Source of the DNA: Alphaproteobacteria bacterium
GTDB lineage: Bacteria > Pseudomonadota > Alphaproteobacteria > ATCC43930 > CGMCC-115725
Direction of reading: 5' to 3'
Assembly (NCBI GenBank): GCA_030039975.1
Contig: JASHUO010000253.1
Coordinates: 1 to 5,288, forward strand
Length of the DNA: 5,288 nt
This document shows positions 4,863 through 5,288 of the stretch, one piece after another (the stretch's first letter is position 1; each line of letters opens with the position of its first letter). A program made the position numbers and the translations under genes. The notes beneath the pieces are model-generated. The model was not told the origin of the DNA and ran no database searches. It saw only the letters and a program-made list of their open reading frames with translations.

Positions 4863-5288
4863 CTATTTCTGCGCTTGCTGCTCCTGCGCGATATCCTGCT
4901 GGACCGCCTGGAAGGCGGCGGGCGAGATGCTTACCTCGCCGCGGAAAGGCCAATCGAGCGCGACGATCAGCACCATCACCAGCGCCATCGACGCCGCCAG
5001 AATGCCGGTCATCGCGTAGTGCATCATCATGCTGGGCATGCCGAAGAAGAAGGTGAAGGCGACGGTGATCACGCCGCCCATGACCAGGATCCACCAGATG
5101 GTGTCGGGGATACCGTCGGCGGCGGCGAGGATTCGGCTGCGCCGCGCATTGTAGAGATCGTTGAGCGTCTTGAGCATCTCGGCCTCGACCACCGACTGGC
5201 CCAACGTCTTGGCGTCGATGCCGGTGATCGCGGCGTGCAGCTTCTCCACCGCGACCCAGCCCCGGGTGTCGACCTTGTGGTCGCGTTG
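4863..5288 (-). CDS. DUF4239 (bestrophin-like) membrane protein, C-terminal part
   Basis: The reading frame is open from the right edge to TAG at 4863-4865, giving the last 141 residues of a larger protein. It resembles the C-terminal half of DUF4239 proteins, which are also described as bestrophin-like and are usually about 260 residues long. A soluble helical part with ETL-like spacing (VEKLHAAITGIDAKTL, then LNDLYNARRSRILAAADGIPD) leads into two hydrophobic segments: TIWWILVMGGVITVAFTFFFG and, after a short MPSMMMHY turn, AMTGILAASMALVMVLIVALD. The ending is WPFRGEVSISPAAFQ plus a Gln-rich tail. The motifs RRSRI...P and DWPFRGE..ISP are what I recognise of the family. A GTG at 5249 reads as an internal Val, not the start; the true start lies outside the window. 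Function is unknown; an ion-channel role is suggested only by distant similarity to bestrophins. It lies on the same strand as the binding-fold gene, 89 bases upstream. Confidence 0.82.
   Translation of the reverse strand, partial: QRDHKVDTRGWVAVEKLHAAITGIDAKTLGQSVVEAEMLKTLNDLYNARRSRILAAADGIPDTIWWILVMGGVITVAFTFFFGMPSMMMHYAMTGILAASMALVMVLIVALDWPFRGEVSISPAAFQAVQQDIAQEQQAQK

Noticed and set aside
3967..5019. A 350-codon plus-strand frame opposite the binding-fold and DUF4239 genes
   Set aside because: The minus-strand genes have domain features, a Shine-Dalgarno site and a promoter. This frame has none and bridges their intergenic gap.

Overview
The window is GC-rich DNA from a bacterium, most likely an alphaproteobacterium (perhaps Rhodospirillales or Rhizobiales). 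The strong third-position GC bias, the AlaC-type aminotransferase, the QueC/QueE sequence variants and the DUF4239 protein all suggest this, but the genus cannot be read from the sequence. I see no insertion sequence, integrase, CRISPR array, tRNA or rRNA, and nothing that marks it as a mobile region.

Layout from left to right: (1) a class I/II aminotransferase of the AlaC / 'LL-diaminopimelate aminotransferase' type on the minus strand, with its C-terminus cut by the left edge; (2) a divergent OsmC-family peroxidase-like gene on the plus strand; (3) a small unrecognised protein of 84 residues with one N-terminal hydrophobic segment; (4) a compact three-gene plus-strand operon, queC-queE-queD, joined by two 4-base ATGA overlaps; (5) a convergent minus-strand gene for a periplasmic-binding-protein-fold (NMT1/THI5-like) protein with no signal peptide and no transporter partners in view; (6) the C-terminal half of a DUF4239 membrane protein on the minus strand, cut by the right edge.

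The clearest functional unit is the queCED cluster. QueD makes 6-carboxytetrahydropterin from dihydroneopterin triphosphate, QueE makes 7-carboxy-7-deazaguanine, and QueC makes preQ0, the precursor of queuosine in tRNA. folE (upstream enzyme) and queF (downstream enzyme) are not in the window. Two points stand out. The QueD homologue has Tyr where E. coli QueD has its catalytic Cys, and apparently lacks the catalytic Glu. QueE has the expanded CX14CX2C cluster motif.

The least explained gene is the cytosolic-looking binding-fold protein with a CxCH motif (3889-4773). It has a well-formed Shine-Dalgarno site and a plausible promoter of its own. I do not see a defence system or any other clearly new multi-gene system here.
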